A DNA stretch of 64,000 bases from Photobacterium rosenbergii (lineage in GTDB: Bacteria > Pseudomonadota > Gammaproteobacteria > Enterobacterales > Vibrionaceae): the NCBI RefSeq assembly GCF_003026455.1, contig NZ_PYMB01000015.1, forward strand, positions 1-64,000, given 5' to 3'. The notes beneath the pieces were generated by a model. It had not been told where the DNA came from and searched no databases. It saw only the letters and a program-made list of their open reading frames with translations. Positions within the stretch are counted from its first letter, which is position 1. Every line of letters starts with the position of its first letter. Both the position numbers and the translations under genes were made by a program. Shown here one piece after another: positions 27,140-35,378 of the stretch.

Positions 27140-27530
27140 ATTCTTTATCGAAGCTGTCGACGACGATAGCCCCCATAGACGCTGGCATAGCGATGACGAT
27201 AATGCGCTTGAACGATGTCACAGGGTCAGACACTAAGGGAAGCTTATCCAAGGCGAGCAAGATGAGGGAAACCACAATAGCGGTAATGAGGTAAGCGATG
27301 ACAATGCGAAAGACAAAACCGGCCAACCGGTGCTTTACGTTCCCTTGAAAGACACTTTCGTAGGTAAAGACACCGAGGAAAAACACGGCTAAGCAAAACA
27401 GCATGACTAAATTTGGCGTGGGCAAGGTTTCACCTAACCGCCATGCTTCTTCAGAAAAGGAAATAGGGACAGCAAGGGCAAATGCGCCAACACACACTTG
27501 GCTTGCGTCCTCCATATTAAAATTCAACAT
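27138..27530 (-). CDS. DUF2391-like small integral membrane protein
   Basis: A 130-residue protein with four hydrophobic segments (about 12-30, 40-58, 68-92 and 108-125) and a conserved-looking A-F-A-L-A-V-P-I-S-F-S-E-E-A-W entry. This resembles the DUF2391 family of short membrane proteins, for which no function is known. It is convergent with yccS and shares the terminator region. The ATG at 27530 is 3' of a GGATAA; the ribosome site is unremarkable. Confidence 0.72.
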   Translation of the reverse strand: MLNFNMEDASQVCVGAFALAVPISFSEEAWRLGETLPTPNLVMLFCLAVFFLGVFTYESVFQGNVKHRLAGFVFRIVIAYLITAIVVSLILLALDKLPLVSDPVTSFKRIIVIAMPASMGAIVVDSFDKE

Positions 27531-27618
27531 GATGTTATCCAGTGAAAATACCGTACAACACCATCATGGCTCATTGCATAACAAAAAGATAAATTTGTTT
27601 TAGCGCCAAGCGGAAATA

Positions 27619-27969
27619 TTAGCTAGCCGCTGCCACAAACGCCATTTCGACCAACAGGTTAGGGTCAGCGAGTTCCACTTTGACACAAGCCCGGCTTGGT
27701 GCACAGCCCTCTGGTAGCCACGCCTCCCAAGCGGTGTTCAATGCATCAAAATTGGCAAAATCAGTGACGTAGATAGTCACAGACAACAGCCGGGATTTAT
27801 CACTACCCACACTGGCCAACATCTCTTCGGCCTGGGCAAAAATCTGGTTAACCTGACCGGTCATATCGGCGCTGGTATCTTGCTCTGCCACTTCTACAAA
27901 ATGTGCAATACCATTAAATACCGTCACATCAGACCATCGCTTGGTCGGGTTAATTCGCTGAATATCCAT
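27619..27969 (-). CDS. RidA (YjgF/YER057c/UK114) family protein
   Basis: A 116-residue member of the Rid family, trimeric cytosolic proteins that hydrolyse reactive enamine/imine intermediates. Typical blocks are N-G-I-A-H-F-V-E-V, Q-V-N-Q-I-F-A-Q-A-E-E-M-L-A, the strand V-T-I-Y-V-T-D and the C-terminal V-K-V-E-L-A-D-P-N-L-L-V-E-M. The arginine required in the canonical RidA signature (R-A/C-x-V) is present as S-R-A-C-V-K-V-E. The paralogue type is uncertain. Confidence 0.92.
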   Translation of the reverse strand: MDIQRINPTKRWSDVTVFNGIAHFVEVAEQDTSADMTGQVNQIFAQAEEMLASVGSDKSRLLSVTIYVTDFANFDALNTAWEAWLPEGCAPSRACVKVELADPNLLVEMAFVAAAS

Positions 27970-28133
27970 GCTACTTTCCTTTGATACCCCAAGCTTGGTA
28001 CTTGGGTTTATTGATTATTAGGGCGATATAATAGCGAAAAACTGTCCTAACAGAATCTGCTAACTCACTCATAAACGTAACTATTTATAAATGTCAGGTT
28101 ATAAATACCAAGCGGCTCGAGTGCTACCTAGGT

Positions 28134-28967
28134 TCAGCAGTAATGTCCCTCTACCAAAGGCTTACCTTCACTGTTGATCAACCTTAATTCCCCCTCCCTA
28201 ACCTCCAACTCAGCGATGGAAGGTAAAAAGGCCGGACGGCGGAAAGTAAACTCAACCTGATTTACTGTAGAGTCAATGGCTGCAAACATCTTTGCGACTG
28301 AGTACATACCGTGAATAATCGGTGCTTTAAAGCCGAACGGTTTTGCTGTTAGCCAATGAAGGTGGATGGGATTGTAATCGCCGGAAACGGCTGCATAACC
28401 CCTCGCTATTTGAGGTGTCAGCGTGAGTTTGTCCCGCTTGGTCCAAGCAAGCGATTGTCCCCCTTCATCACCTGTCGCGTCGGTTGTTTTTTTCCGGTCA
28501 TTTGTAGGTAGCTTATCTCGCAACAAGCAACGGCTGCGATAACTCGCCAGGTAAACGCTATCAAGTGTAAAACGTCCTTCAAGCTCAATCTCCAAGCCTT
28601 TGTCGGTTTGAATGCATTGAATGACACCCAGCGTGAAGTCATAGGCCTTACCGATTTGCAATGGTGTTTGTTGATGGAAGCTGACATGGGTGTGGATCAT
28701 ACCCAGCAGTTTTAAAGAAACAGAAGGATGGGTAAGTAACAGCAACTGGGCGGGTTGGGTGGCCACAAACAAATAAGGAAGAGGTAACCGATCCTGAGGC
28801 AAACCACAGCATGTGTTATAGCGATTAACGTTATCTCTATCAAAAGTAAAACCATCGATGGTAATATTTATCGATGGCAAAGGCTCCCTTCCCTTCTTCA
28901 GCATAGCCTTGGCCAATAACGACAATAGAGACGGTAGTTGGTTCTGCTTGATACAAATCGTTGTCAC
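28134..28967 (-). CDS. MaoC-like hotdog acyl dehydratase
   Basis: A 277-residue double-hotdog protein. The C-terminal half has the MaoC hydratase motif A-A-V-S-G-D-Y-N-P-I-H (about 190-200) with Asp and His of the catalytic dyad, followed by H-G-M-Y-S-V-A-K-M. The N-terminal half is a divergent hotdog with the block L-P-L-P-Y-L-F-V-A-T-Q-P. The family hydrates enoyl-CoA/ACP or acts as a dehydratase in fatty-acid or polyketide metabolism. It lies downstream of dmsD, but a terminator-like hairpin separates them, so it may not be part of the dms operon. Confidence 0.88.
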   Translation of the reverse strand: MTTICIKQNQLPSLLSLLAKAMLKKGREPLPSINITIDGFTFDRDNVNRYNTCCGLPQDRLPLPYLFVATQPAQLLLLTHPSVSLKLLGMIHTHVSFHQQTPLQIGKAYDFTLGVIQCIQTDKGLEIELEGRFTLDSVYLASYRSRCLLRDKLPTNDRKKTTDATGDEGGQSLAWTKRDKLTLTPQIARGYAAVSGDYNPIHLHWLTAKPFGFKAPIIHGMYSVAKMFAAIDSTVNQVEFTFRRPAFLPSIAELEVREGELRLINSEGKPLVEGHYC

Positions 28968-28994
28968 AGGTTGTTCCCTTCAGTAAGGCAAAAA

Positions 28995-29021
28995 GCAAAA
29001 AACCGAGCGTAGCCCGGTTTT
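28995..29021 (-). terminator. intrinsic terminator at the end of dmsD
   Basis: Read on the minus strand the stem is AAACCGGGC/GCTCGGTTT with one mismatch, followed by TTTTTT. It separates the dms operon from the MaoC gene. Confidence 0.8.
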
Positions 29022-29054
29022 AGCACTGGATGATGATATCCAAATCCAATCATC

Positions 29055-29660
29055 TTATTTGTATAAAGGCTTCTCGGCTGGCGATAACTCCAATTCTTCA
29101 ACCAAAGAAGTGAGATATAAATGTGCGACCTTGGCAAGGTTTGGATAGAACGGCGATATCCCTTCCACCTGTTGCAAAACCTCAAGGTAGCGCAATGCCC
29201 ACGGCAATAGGTGCTGCTCTAGCAGTACGGCGCTGGCATCAAATTTCTCAGATTCCATAAACTGCGCAAAGGCCAATAGCATCAAACCAAATTGATCATC
29301 TGGCTCTCGCATATGGGTATCGAGGGCAATACCGTTGCTTGCCAGGAAACGGCGATACTCAACGGTAGACTCCCCCATCACAATACTTTCTTTGTCGAGG
29401 TAGACCGAGCCCCACGGTGGCGCAGGCATTTCCCCAAGCCCTTCGAACAATAAACTGAACTCTCCAGCTAACTCATCATGCTTTGCGCTGTCTTGAATTT
29501 GGCCTGCCATTTCTTGCACGAGGGTTCGAACTTTTTCTTGATGCTTGGGTTCAAACTGCTCAGGGAGATCGCAAAGGGCAGGAAGAATAGCCTCAACCGA
29601 AGGGTGGGAAGGAGAATAATAGAACAGAAAACCTAGGATCCTAGGTACAAGGGTGATCAT
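29055..29660 (-). CDS. dmsD: DmsD/TorD-type redox-enzyme maturation chaperone
   Basis: A 201-residue all-helical cytoplasmic chaperone, the length of E. coli DmsD (204). The signature is L-L-F-E-G-L-G-E-M-P-A-P-P-W-G-S-V-Y-L-D-K-E (about 68-90). It binds the twin-arginine leader of DmsA and proofreads cofactor insertion before Tat export. The ATG at 29660 is preferred over a TTG one codon earlier. It is fourth in dmsABCD, with a 12-bp hairpin between dmsC and dmsD. A perfect 16-bp palindrome (29631-29646) lies in its first codons. Confidence 0.92.
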   Translation of the reverse strand: MITLVPRILGFLFYYSPSHPSVEAILPALCDLPEQFEPKHQEKVRTLVQEMAGQIQDSAKHDELAGEFSLLFEGLGEMPAPPWGSVYLDKESIVMGESTVEYRRFLASNGIALDTHMREPDDQFGLMLLAFAQFMESEKFDASAVLLEQHLLPWALRYLEVLQQVEGISPFYPNLAKVAHLYLTSLVEELELSPAEKPLYK

Positions 29661-29706
29661 CAATTTTTACCTGGCTGTTGTCATCAGTAACACTACTCTA
29701 TGTTTG

Positions 29707-29743
29707 TTACTGCCCACTCCCCTATTTAAGAAGTGGGCAGTAA
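29707..29743 (-). other. dmsC-dmsD intercistronic hairpin
   Basis: TTACTGCCCACT (29707-29718) pairs perfectly with AGTGGGCAGTAA (29732-29743) across 13 nt. There is no T-run on the minus strand, so it is more likely a processing or stabilising element than a terminator. Confidence 0.65.
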
Positions 29744-29753
29744 AAGCATCCGC

Positions 29754-30530
29754 TTACATCGGGATTGCCCACAGGTTATAGAAGGCAATGCGGCCAATCA
29801 GTTCACCAACCAGCATGACACCCGCACCAGCAATCAACAATGGTTTAGCCGCTCCCTTTTGGCTGAAGATACCACAGCCAATCAGTACAGCAACCAACAA
29901 TGCCACAGCTTGTGCGCCCCACAGGCTATATTGGTTTACTGCCAGCTCAGGTGCGGCCTGAGTAACAAAACCGATATAATCAGGCTTCGCCGCAAGCGAT
30001 ACCAGCGCACCGACAGCCAAGGTTGCAAAACCCAACTTGTGAGCACCCAGCATCAGGGCAAACGCACCACCGGCAACCAACACCGTTAGCCACATCTGCA
30101 GTGAAGTATGGGCAGTATCCCAACTTGCCACTGTTGCCAACTGGTATACCTGAGGGATAGACCAAGCGAAAAGCAAACCAGCTAATACTGTCGCTTTGTT
30201 AGCCAGTTTATACAAAGACTCTTTCCCCGGCATGAAGCTCAACGCAACGGTCGCAGCCGCACATGCCATAAACAAGCCACTCAGAATAATCTCGTTACTC
30301 ATTGGAGAACGGCCCAAACCGAACAACAAGTTGAATGCACGTAGCGGTTGCCCCATGTGAAGGCCACCGATTGCCGAGCCGACCAACAGCAGGGCCGCAG
30401 CGACTATGTTGGCTGTTTTCAGCTGCACATCACTGATTTGCTTCGTCGTGAAAGCCAACAGTGACAATAGGAAGATACCCACTGCAGCCTGGCCGAATAC
30501 CGTGAAAAAGACTAATGGTAATTCATGCAT
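29754..30530 (-). CDS. dmsC: DMSO reductase membrane anchor subunit DmsC
   Basis: A 258-residue protein with eight hydrophobic helices in the DmsC order. It starts M-H-E-L-P-L-V-F-F-T-V-F-G-Q, as expected for the family. It anchors DmsAB at the inner membrane and oxidises menaquinol. It is slightly shorter than E. coli DmsC (287 aa). The start is four bases after the dmsB stop, consistent with translational coupling. Confidence 0.94.
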   Translation of the reverse strand: MHELPLVFFTVFGQAAVGIFLLSLLAFTTKQISDVQLKTANIVAAALLLVGSAIGGLHMGQPLRAFNLLFGLGRSPMSNEIILSGLFMACAAATVALSFMPGKESLYKLANKATVLAGLLFAWSIPQVYQLATVASWDTAHTSLQMWLTVLVAGGAFALMLGAHKLGFATLAVGALVSLAAKPDYIGFVTQAAPELAVNQYSLWGAQAVALLVAVLIGCGIFSQKGAAKPLLIAGAGVMLVGELIGRIAFYNLWAIPM

Positions 30531-30533
30531 GGC

Positions 30534-31151
30534 TTAGATCTCCTCTGGGTTCAGTACAGCGCCTGTCGAATCCCCTGTCGGGCGCGAATCAGCATGAGCT
30601 TTAACAACCAAGTTAGGTTTGGTCATTGATGGGTTTGGCAGCGGTGCGATGGCATTCTGCTGGCCGTAGCGCTCACGCAGTACCTGAATTTCATCGAAAT
30701 CCAATGCACGCTGTGGGCACGAGTCGACACATACCGGCTTCTTACCTTCGGCAACGCGCTCGAAACAGCCATCACACTTTGACATCACCTTTTTCTCGGC
30801 ATCGAACTGCGGCGCGCCATAAGGGCAGCGCATTTCACAGTAGCGGCAACCTACACAGGCATCTTGGTTAACCACAACCAAACCGTCTTCCTTACGCTTG
30901 TGCATTGCACCTGTTGGGCAGCCCGCGACACAGGTCGGCTCATCACAGTGGTTACAAGAAATAGATAGATAGTAGTTGAAGACATCTTGGGTCCAGGTAT
31001 TACCATCTTTCTTCCAAATACCGCCACCGTACTCATAGACACGGCGGAATTTAGGACCGATATCCTGATCCTTCTCGTCCTTACAACTTACCGAACAAGT
31101 TTTACAGCCAGTACACTTCGCTGAGTCTACGAAAAAACCGTATTGTTTCAT
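30534..31151 (-). CDS. dmsB: DMSO reductase iron-sulfur subunit DmsB
   Basis: A 205-residue protein, the exact length of E. coli DmsB. It carries four ferredoxin-type 4Fe-4S motifs: C-T-G-C-K-T-C-S-V-S-C (about 16-26), C-N-H-C-D-E-P-T-C-V-A-G-C-P, C-V-G-C-R-Y-C-E-M-R-C-P and C-D-G-C with C-V-D-S-C-P. It passes electrons from the membrane anchor to the molybdenum subunit. It follows dmsA after 12 bp. Confidence 0.96.
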   Translation of the reverse strand: MKQYGFFVDSAKCTGCKTCSVSCKDEKDQDIGPKFRRVYEYGGGIWKKDGNTWTQDVFNYYLSISCNHCDEPTCVAGCPTGAMHKRKEDGLVVVNQDACVGCRYCEMRCPYGAPQFDAEKKVMSKCDGCFERVAEGKKPVCVDSCPQRALDFDEIQVLRERYGQQNAIAPLPNPSMTKPNLVVKAHADSRPTGDSTGAVLNPEEI

Positions 31152-31163
31152 TTGTTATTCTCC

Positions 31164-33602
31164 TTAGACTCGCTCAATTTCAACAAGGTTTGTGTGCTGC
31201 GGGTTGCCTTTCGCCAACGCCGTCGCTCTCATTGTGGTCAATGTATTGATACAACCACCTACATCGACACCGGCCTTGTTCTTCTGCGCCCATGCCCCTT
31301 CAGGGATAGCAACCGTCCCAGGAATGATGCGTGCAGTCACTTTTACCGGCATACGCAAACGGCCACGATCGTTGAATACCTCAACCTGGTCACCGTGCTT
31401 GATACCGCGCTGCATCGCATCTATTTCGTTCATCCAAACAGTATCTGGCGCCACTTCTTTCAAATGAGCAACCGATGCATAAGTAGAGTGGGTATGACCT
31501 TTGGTATGGAAACCGGTTAGCTGCAGCGGGTATTTCTTCAGCATCTCGTGATCTTCAATACCTTCTACCGCTGGGTGGTAAACCGGGATCGGAGAAATAT
31601 CATCACCTTCCAGCATCGGACGCTCTTGGGCGAGCTCAGCGAGCGCTTCAGAGTAAATTTCAATTTTGCCTGATGGCGTTTTTAGCGGGTTAGCTTCAGG
31701 GTTATCGCGGAAATCTTTCAGTGCAATGTGCTCGCTCGAATCGGCCAGACGGCGATCTACCACGCCCATACCATCGGTCTCGGCAAACGTAGGCAACGCC
31801 GGATTGTTCTTACGAACCTGACCATAGGCATGCTCAAGCCATTGCTCGTAAGTACGGCCTTCAGTGTAGGCTTCCTTGAGACCCATTTTTTCAGCCACTT
31901 CTGTCAGTACATCGTACACACGGCGGTTTTCCCACATTGGTTCAATCGCCTGCTGTACGCGAACCATGTAATGGTAAGCACCTGACTGGTATGAGTTATT
32001 AATCAGATCATCCGTTTCCATCGTCGACACGTCAGGCAATAGAAGATCGGCATAGCGTGCAGTCGGTGTCATGTGGTTATCCCACACCAGGTTGAATTCA
32101 AGCTTTGACTCATCCGCCAAGATTTCATGGGTACGGTTAAGATCAGAGTGCTGGTTGCCTGCGACGTTACTGGCGTAGTTCCACAGGAATTTGATATCGG
32201 AAGACAGTTTCTCAACGCCACGAACATGATCAGCTTTCGCCGTCATTTCCGAGCCGCGCACAATCGCATCTGTCCATAGGAAACATGGGATAGATGCTTT
32301 AACCGGGTTTGGCAGAGCCAGACCAGATAGTACGTAAGGAACACTACCGCCCCAGGTACCAATGTTGGTGCCATGGCGACCGAAATGGCCGGTCATAATA
32401 GGTAGCATCATGATGGCGCGAGAAGCTTGTTCACCAGTTTGGGTACGCTGAACACCCCAGCCTTGGGAGATCCATGCCGCTTTGGCACCTGCAATTTCAC
32501 GTGCAAGTTGCTTGATACGTACCGCTGGGATACCGGTCAGTTCACTTGCCCATTCAGGGGTTTTCTCAACCTGATCTGCACCCAAGCCGAGGATGTATGA
32601 CTTGTAAGAGCTGTTCTCTGGCGCACTCTCCGGCAGAGTTGACTCATCCCAACCCACAGAAAAGCGGTTGAGCATTTCCTCATCAATCAAATCTTCTTTG
32701 ATCAGGGTATGGCCTAATGCAGCAACTAGCGCGGCATCAGTACCCGGGCGGATTGGCAACCACTCGCTGGCAAACGCTGTCACACTGTCGGTGCGGCGCG
32801 GATCAATCAAGATCACTTTGGCGTTGCTCTGCTCAAGGGCATGATAGATCTCAGCAATCTGGCCACCACCAGACATGCGTGTCTCAGCCAGATTTTGGCC
32901 AAACATCACCACAAGATCAGAGTTTTTGATTTCAGAGAATAGTGTTTGTTGCTCAGTACCGTAGATGTTGCCCGCCTGACCAAAGACATAAGGCTGGATA
33001 GCATTCATCTGTGCTTCAGAGTAAGTGTTGTGTGAACCTAGGAAACCACCCGCCACATTCAACAAGCGACGACAGGTATTAGGCCCTTGCAGGTTACCGC
33101 CGGTAAGGCCAGAACCGTAGTTGTAATACACCGCTTCATTACCATATGTCTCGATCACACGAGAAAGCTCCTTGGCAAGAATCGTCGTGGCTTCATCCCA
33201 ACTGATACGCTTGAATTTACCTTCGCCACGTTTGCCGACACGTTTCATTGGGTACTTCAAACGGTCAGGGTTGTAGGCACGGAAACGTGCAGAACGACCA
33301 CGCAGGCAAGGACGGATTTGATGCTGGCCGAAAATCGCCTCATCGACACCATCTTCAGGTGAAATTTTCACCGCAACGCCATCACGGACATGGACTTTGA
33401 ATGGGCAGCGGCTACCGCAGTTTACCAAACAAGCACTGTACTTGATGGTCTCTTCGCCAACTGGTGCTGCATCGGTCGCGGATGCTTTGAACGGTAGGGT
33501 CATTGAGCTTGCAGTCGCCGCAGCGCCAGTAACCGCCGCTGACTGCTTCATAAACTTCCGTCTACTTAACAAGTAAGACTGAATTTTGTTAGTGATAGTC
33601 AT
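31164..33602 (-). CDS. dmsA: DMSO reductase molybdopterin catalytic subunit DmsA
   Basis: An 812-residue Tat-exported molybdopterin guanine dinucleotide enzyme. The twin-arginine motif S-R-R-K-F-M-K is at 13-19, with a hydrophobic signal to about residue 42. A cluster motif C-L-V-N-C-G-S-R-C lies at about 58-66, followed by R-P-C-L-R-G-R-S. It also shows the family blocks I-S-W-D-E-A, N-T-Y-S-E-A-Q and a C-terminal G-F-H-T-K-G-H-T-H-S. It reduces DMSO and related S/N-oxides as terminal electron acceptor. The ATG at 33602 has AGAGGC upstream. An FNR-like site lies 57-70 bp upstream. Confidence 0.96.
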   Translation of the reverse strand: MTITNKIQSYLLSRRKFMKQSAAVTGAAATASSMTLPFKASATDAAPVGEETIKYSACLVNCGSRCPFKVHVRDGVAVKISPEDGVDEAIFGQHQIRPCLRGRSARFRAYNPDRLKYPMKRVGKRGEGKFKRISWDEATTILAKELSRVIETYGNEAVYYNYGSGLTGGNLQGPNTCRRLLNVAGGFLGSHNTYSEAQMNAIQPYVFGQAGNIYGTEQQTLFSEIKNSDLVVMFGQNLAETRMSGGGQIAEIYHALEQSNAKVILIDPRRTDSVTAFASEWLPIRPGTDAALVAALGHTLIKEDLIDEEMLNRFSVGWDESTLPESAPENSSYKSYILGLGADQVEKTPEWASELTGIPAVRIKQLAREIAGAKAAWISQGWGVQRTQTGEQASRAIMMLPIMTGHFGRHGTNIGTWGGSVPYVLSGLALPNPVKASIPCFLWTDAIVRGSEMTAKADHVRGVEKLSSDIKFLWNYASNVAGNQHSDLNRTHEILADESKLEFNLVWDNHMTPTARYADLLLPDVSTMETDDLINNSYQSGAYHYMVRVQQAIEPMWENRRVYDVLTEVAEKMGLKEAYTEGRTYEQWLEHAYGQVRKNNPALPTFAETDGMGVVDRRLADSSEHIALKDFRDNPEANPLKTPSGKIEIYSEALAELAQERPMLEGDDISPIPVYHPAVEGIEDHEMLKKYPLQLTGFHTKGHTHSTYASVAHLKEVAPDTVWMNEIDAMQRGIKHGDQVEVFNDRGRLRMPVKVTARIIPGTVAIPEGAWAQKNKAGVDVGGCINTLTTMRATALAKGNPQHTNLVEIERV

Positions 33603-33658
33603 TAATAATGCCTCTTTTTAGTTTGTAGGCACTATTAACCAATTAGGGGTAGCTAAAT

Positions 33659-33672
33659 ATGATCTCTATCAA
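33659..33672 (-). promoter_or_regulatory. FNR-type binding site upstream of dmsA
   Basis: The minus strand reads TTGATAGAGATCAT, 9 of 10 defined bases of the FNR consensus TTGATN4ATCAA. It lies 57 bp from the dmsA ATG, where anaerobic activation is expected. Confidence 0.7.
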
Positions 33673-33773
33673 CCCGATTCTGGCTCACTATTAAAGAATG
33701 TAACACAGTATTAACGGGATATGAAAAACAAACTTAGCTGTTTAAAATCATAACCTTATACCCAAAATATAAA

Positions 33774-33788
33774 TGATAACCATTATTA
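33774..33788. promoter_or_regulatory. Fur-box-like dyad in the dmsA upstream region
   Basis: TGATAACCATTATTA matches the 7-1-7 Fur model (TGATAATnATTATCA) at 12 of 14 defined bases. It is about 170 bp before dmsA and 380 bp before the LysE gene, so the target is unclear. Confidence 0.35.
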
Positions 33789-33858
33789 ATGGTCAAGCTT
33801 TTAAAAAGCTTAAGTGGAAACTTGTTTGTTTGTCACTTTTTCCATAGTGAAAACATCA

Positions 33859-33885
33859 TTTTCTAATCTATTTTCTATTAGAAAA
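33859..33885. repeat. perfect 9-bp inverted repeat in the dmsA-LysE spacer
   Basis: TTTTCTAAT (33859-33867) is repeated inverted as ATTAGAAAA (33877-33885) with a 9-nt spacer, giving 18-bp centre-to-centre spacing. It looks like an operator rather than a terminator. Confidence 0.6.
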
Positions 33886-34168
33886 CTGATTTTTCATATA
33901 AAACCATTAGCAATGCATTTGTCCCATAGACAGTAAAAAGCAGCATAATTAAAAACAACCTTACACTGAGTAACATCTGGACACATGCCGGACATTCCTT
34001 TTTAGCCCTTCCTTGGTGCTATGGCGAATAAGCCTTGCCTCTTAGCACAAACATTCAACAATTCACCAACAAAGCAAATAAACAAACTAAAAAATACAAT
34101 CAATACGTTTAAATCAACCACAAAAAGGACTAGAATCCAGCACCTTGTAAATCAAACACCGAATTACC
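33886..34168. other. remaining dmsA-LysE intergenic region
   Basis: This is the rest of a 566-bp AT-rich spacer. I see no gene. The LysE start region at 34169 has no obvious strong ribosome site. Confidence 0.55.
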
Positions 34169-34807
34169 ATGATTGATCTCTCTGTTTTACCTGTATATTT
34201 GACCGCTGTTATCGCCCTGCTATTGATCCCTGGTCCAGACATGCTGCTGATCGCCAGTTCCAGCTTGAGCTACGGTAAAAAGGTGGGGGTATTCGCCAGT
34301 CTAGGTAATGCAACTTCTGGATTGATCCTCACGCTGCTTGCCGCCATGGGGGTTTCAGCCCTTATTGCGATGAACCCTATTGCCTTACAAGTGCTTCGTT
34401 TGCTTGGCGGTGCCTACCTATTAAAAATGGGCTGGGACTGTATGCGCACCAAGCCATCCGATGCGCCGGAAGTCGCACAAAGCAATAGTGTCGCCAAGAC
34501 CCTATACCGCCGCGCGGTGATCAGTAATCTGCTTAATCCAAAGGCGTTAATTTTCTTTGTCTTGTTCCTGCCGCAATTTGTCTCGACCCAAGTCACGGCG
34601 ACTTCTGGCGAACAAATGTTGGTGCTTGGCCTGCTACTGAACGTACTAGGCCTTTTGTTCAACCTGTTCCTCGTTACTATGATCGGTAGCCTGGGCCAGC
34701 CACTACTGAAAAACGAAAAGTTCCGTACCAACCAACATAAGTTCATGGGACTCATCTTCTTCGTTCTCGCAATTTGGTTGCTTGCCTCACAGGTGCCTGC
34801 TGTATAA
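34169..34807 (+). CDS. LysE/RhtB-family amino-acid exporter
   Basis: A 212-residue, six-helix exporter with the typical start A-V-I-A-L-L-L-I-P-G-P-D-M-L-L-I and the central block N-L-L-N-P-K-A-L-I-F-F. LysE/RhtB proteins export amino acids and derivatives from the cytoplasm using the proton gradient. The length (206-212) is standard. It is followed by a strong terminator and is divergent from dmsA. A second LysE protein lies at 55465. Confidence 0.92.
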   Translation: MIDLSVLPVYLTAVIALLLIPGPDMLLIASSSLSYGKKVGVFASLGNATSGLILTLLAAMGVSALIAMNPIALQVLRLLGGAYLLKMGWDCMRTKPSDAPEVAQSNSVAKTLYRRAVISNLLNPKALIFFVLFLPQFVSTQVTATSGEQMLVLGLLLNVLGLLFNLFLVTMIGSLGQPLLKNEKFRTNQHKFMGLIFFVLAIWLLASQVPAV

Positions 34808-34836
34808 AACACTGGCCTTAACCTCCCGGTAAATAG

Positions 34837-34864
34837 AAAGGGCATCTCAAGAGATGCCTTTTTT
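34837..34864 (+). terminator. intrinsic terminator after the LysE gene
   Basis: The stem GGCATCTC/GAGATGCC has a 2-nt loop with A/T extensions and a six-T tail. Confidence 0.92.
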
Positions 34865-35257
34865 GTGTCTTGCCCATTCTTGTTTCTTACCCACTGCCGT
34901 AACAGACAGGCCGATTAAATGACGAGTTGTGCTAGCATTTGATCCTTGCCACGCGCCGAAACCACCTCGGCATAGCGTACAAAGTGCTGAAAGTTATTTA
35001 TCGCAAGTTTTCATTCTTTGATATCACTAGAGAGAAAAGCAACGGCCCTATACTCTTGCTCTATCAGGGGTAGGAGTTGCAATAGCGTAGCATTTGCTTT
35101 CTGAATATCACCAAAAATACAATGTAATTTTTGAAAATACATTTAACAGTAATTAATGCATAAATTAATTAGTTAGCGAAATACTATTCGCAAACATTCA
35201 CTGACAAAGCTACCTATATTGAATTGAGTCAGTAATTATTTAGTTTTTATGTTAGTT
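34865..35257. other. AT-rich region upstream of cfa
   Basis: About 390 bp of very AT-rich DNA before cfa. There is no open reading frame with a plausible ribosome site here. It likely holds cfa promoters (growth-phase promoters are known in E. coli), but I cannot point to a confident -35/-10 pair. Confidence 0.5.
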
Positions 35258-35271
35258 CTACTAAATAGTAG
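35258..35271. promoter_or_regulatory. palindrome CTACTAAATAGTAG upstream of cfa
   Basis: A 6-2-6 perfect palindrome lies 85 bp before the cfa ATG, a possible operator. A single occurrence is weak evidence. Confidence 0.3.
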
Positions 35272-35282
35272 GTTAGGAAAAA

Positions 35283-35378
35283 ATGAACATCATGATTATC
35301 AATATCATGGTACTTTCCAATCTCACACTGTTATGTAAAATTCAGCAGGTAAGTTATGTCTTATTTGAAACTTTTTAA
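35283..35378 (+). CDS. possible 31-residue leader peptide overlapping the start of cfa
   Basis: ATG at 35283 is preceded by AGGAAAA. The frame encodes a hydrophobic, Ile/Met-rich peptide (M-N-I-M-I-I-N-I-M-V-L and so on) and ends with TAA at 35378, 22 bases inside cfa in another frame. It may couple or compete with cfa translation, or be chance. Only conservation in relatives would decide. Confidence 0.35.
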   Translation: MNIMIINIMVLSNLTLLCKIQQVSYVLFETF

